Part shown: one piece after another, positions 5,316-5,643 of the stretch
Numbering within the stretch: position 1 is the stretch's first letter
Layout: each line of letters starts with the position of its first letter
Origin: Propionibacteriales bacterium
GTDB lineage: Bacteria > Actinomycetota > Actinomycetes > Propionibacteriales > Propionibacteriaceae
DNA: 5,643 nt
NCBI GenBank assembly: GCA_017882655.1
Contig: JADGPB010000183.1
Span: 1 to 5,643, forward strand
Direction of reading: 5' to 3'
The notes under the pieces: model-generated
Seen by the model: the letters and a program-made list of their open reading frames with translations, nothing else
Told to the model about the DNA's origin: nothing
Database searches by the model: none
Position numbers and translations under genes: made by a program

Positions 5316-5643
5316 TGCGCGGGACCCGACCGCACCGCGAGTGGGTACCCGTCGAGTTCGAACCGCATCATGGCGAGCTCTTCCAGAACCAGTTCGTCCG
5401 CGTGTACGAGGCGCGGATCGAACCAGGGGCGACAACGCTGGACCATCGCCACGACGCAGACACTGTGTACGTGGTGGTCCGCGGCGGCACTTTTCGGTCG
5501 GACAACAGCTGGCGCCAGCGCAATGTCACCCGGGCGGGACAGTCCAGCGGCCTGCTGCGTACTGTCGGCTGGCTGGTCAGACGCCTCACGGTCGGGTGGC
5601 TGCGGATGCCCGACGGCACGCTGCTCTGGCAGCCCCATGCGGA
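5312..5643 (+). CDS. Cupin-like protein, N-terminal 110 residues (cut by window edge)
   Basis: The visible part begins MMRGTRPHREWVPVEFEP and contains one cupin-type beta-barrel motif: VRVYEARIEPGATTLDHRH at 29-47 followed by D-x-V-YVVVRGG. H45 and H47 match the metal ligands of the cupin pattern G-x5-H-x-H. The glutamate normally expected three or four residues later is absent; T51 or V52 sits there. Near the cut the chain reads RMPDGTLLWQPHA, perhaps the second half of the barrel. The gene begins in an ATGA overlap with the SDR gene, with GGAGG six bases before ATG 5312, so the two are translationally coupled; ATG 5315 is an equally possible start. A small-molecule isomerase, a dioxygenase-like enzyme or a ligand-binding protein acting with the SDR are all possible. 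No function can be assigned. Confidence 0.75.
   Translation, partial: MMRGTRPHREWVPVEFEPHHGELFQNQFVRVYEARIEPGATTLDHRHDADTVYVVVRGGTFRSDNSWRQRNVTRAGQSSGLLRTVGWLVRRLTVGWLRMPDGTLLWQPHA

Noticed and set aside
4209..5435. Long open frame on the minus strand opposite the SDR gene
   Set aside because: High-GC antisense frame with low-complexity Arg/Gly-rich composition and no recognisable motif, while the plus strand encodes a clear SDR.
5550..5605. Short internal repeat TVGWL...TVGWL in the cupin-like protein
   Set aside because: The copies are only about five residues with diverged DNA, too weak to claim a duplication or frameshift.

Overview
The window is G+C-rich DNA with strong G/C bias at third codon positions and several GTG starts. 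It carries an Rpf-type resuscitation-promoting factor with DUF348 and G5 domains, which points to a high-GC Gram-positive bacterium (Actinomycetes). I cannot place it to genus from the sequence. Both ends cut through genes. I see no mobile element, CRISPR array, tRNA or rRNA.

Left part (1-1784): the minus strand carries the start of an operon. A 355-residue transaldolase-family gene comes first, followed 12 bases later by the 5' part of iolD, the TPP-dependent hydrolase of myo-inositol catabolism. In front of the transaldolase gene lies a good sigma-70-type promoter (TTGACA, 17 bases, TTGAAT). One dyad overlaps its -10 box, and a 12-bp palindrome of the IolR-motif type sits just upstream. This looks like the regulated head of an inositol-use operon. 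The transaldolase-like protein has Gln where ordinary transaldolases have a catalytic Glu, so it may act as an aldolase on a pathway intermediate (inference).

Middle part (1785-3675): two plus-strand genes with unrelated jobs follow. The first is a FetB-type ABC permease without a visible ATPase partner. The second is a secreted cell-wall lytic Rpf protein with its own promoter, whose -35 box lies within a strong dyad. A 17-bp perfect stem-loop separates the Rpf gene from the convergent next gene and probably terminates transcription from both sides.

Right part (3676-5643): a TetR-family repressor gene and a plus-strand pair diverge from a 53-base gap. The pair is an extended-SDR epimerase/reductase and a cupin-like protein coupled by an ATGA overlap; the cupin is cut by the window end. 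The gap holds two tandem 13-bp palindromes, ATACC-N3-GGTAT, that cover candidate promoters in both directions. The likely picture is an autoregulated TetR switch controlling a small redox operon whose substrate is unknown.

No plainly new system is visible. The best leads are the TetR tandem operator with its uncharacterised SDR-cupin operon, the Gln-substituted transaldolase in the inositol operon, and the dyad at the rpf promoter.
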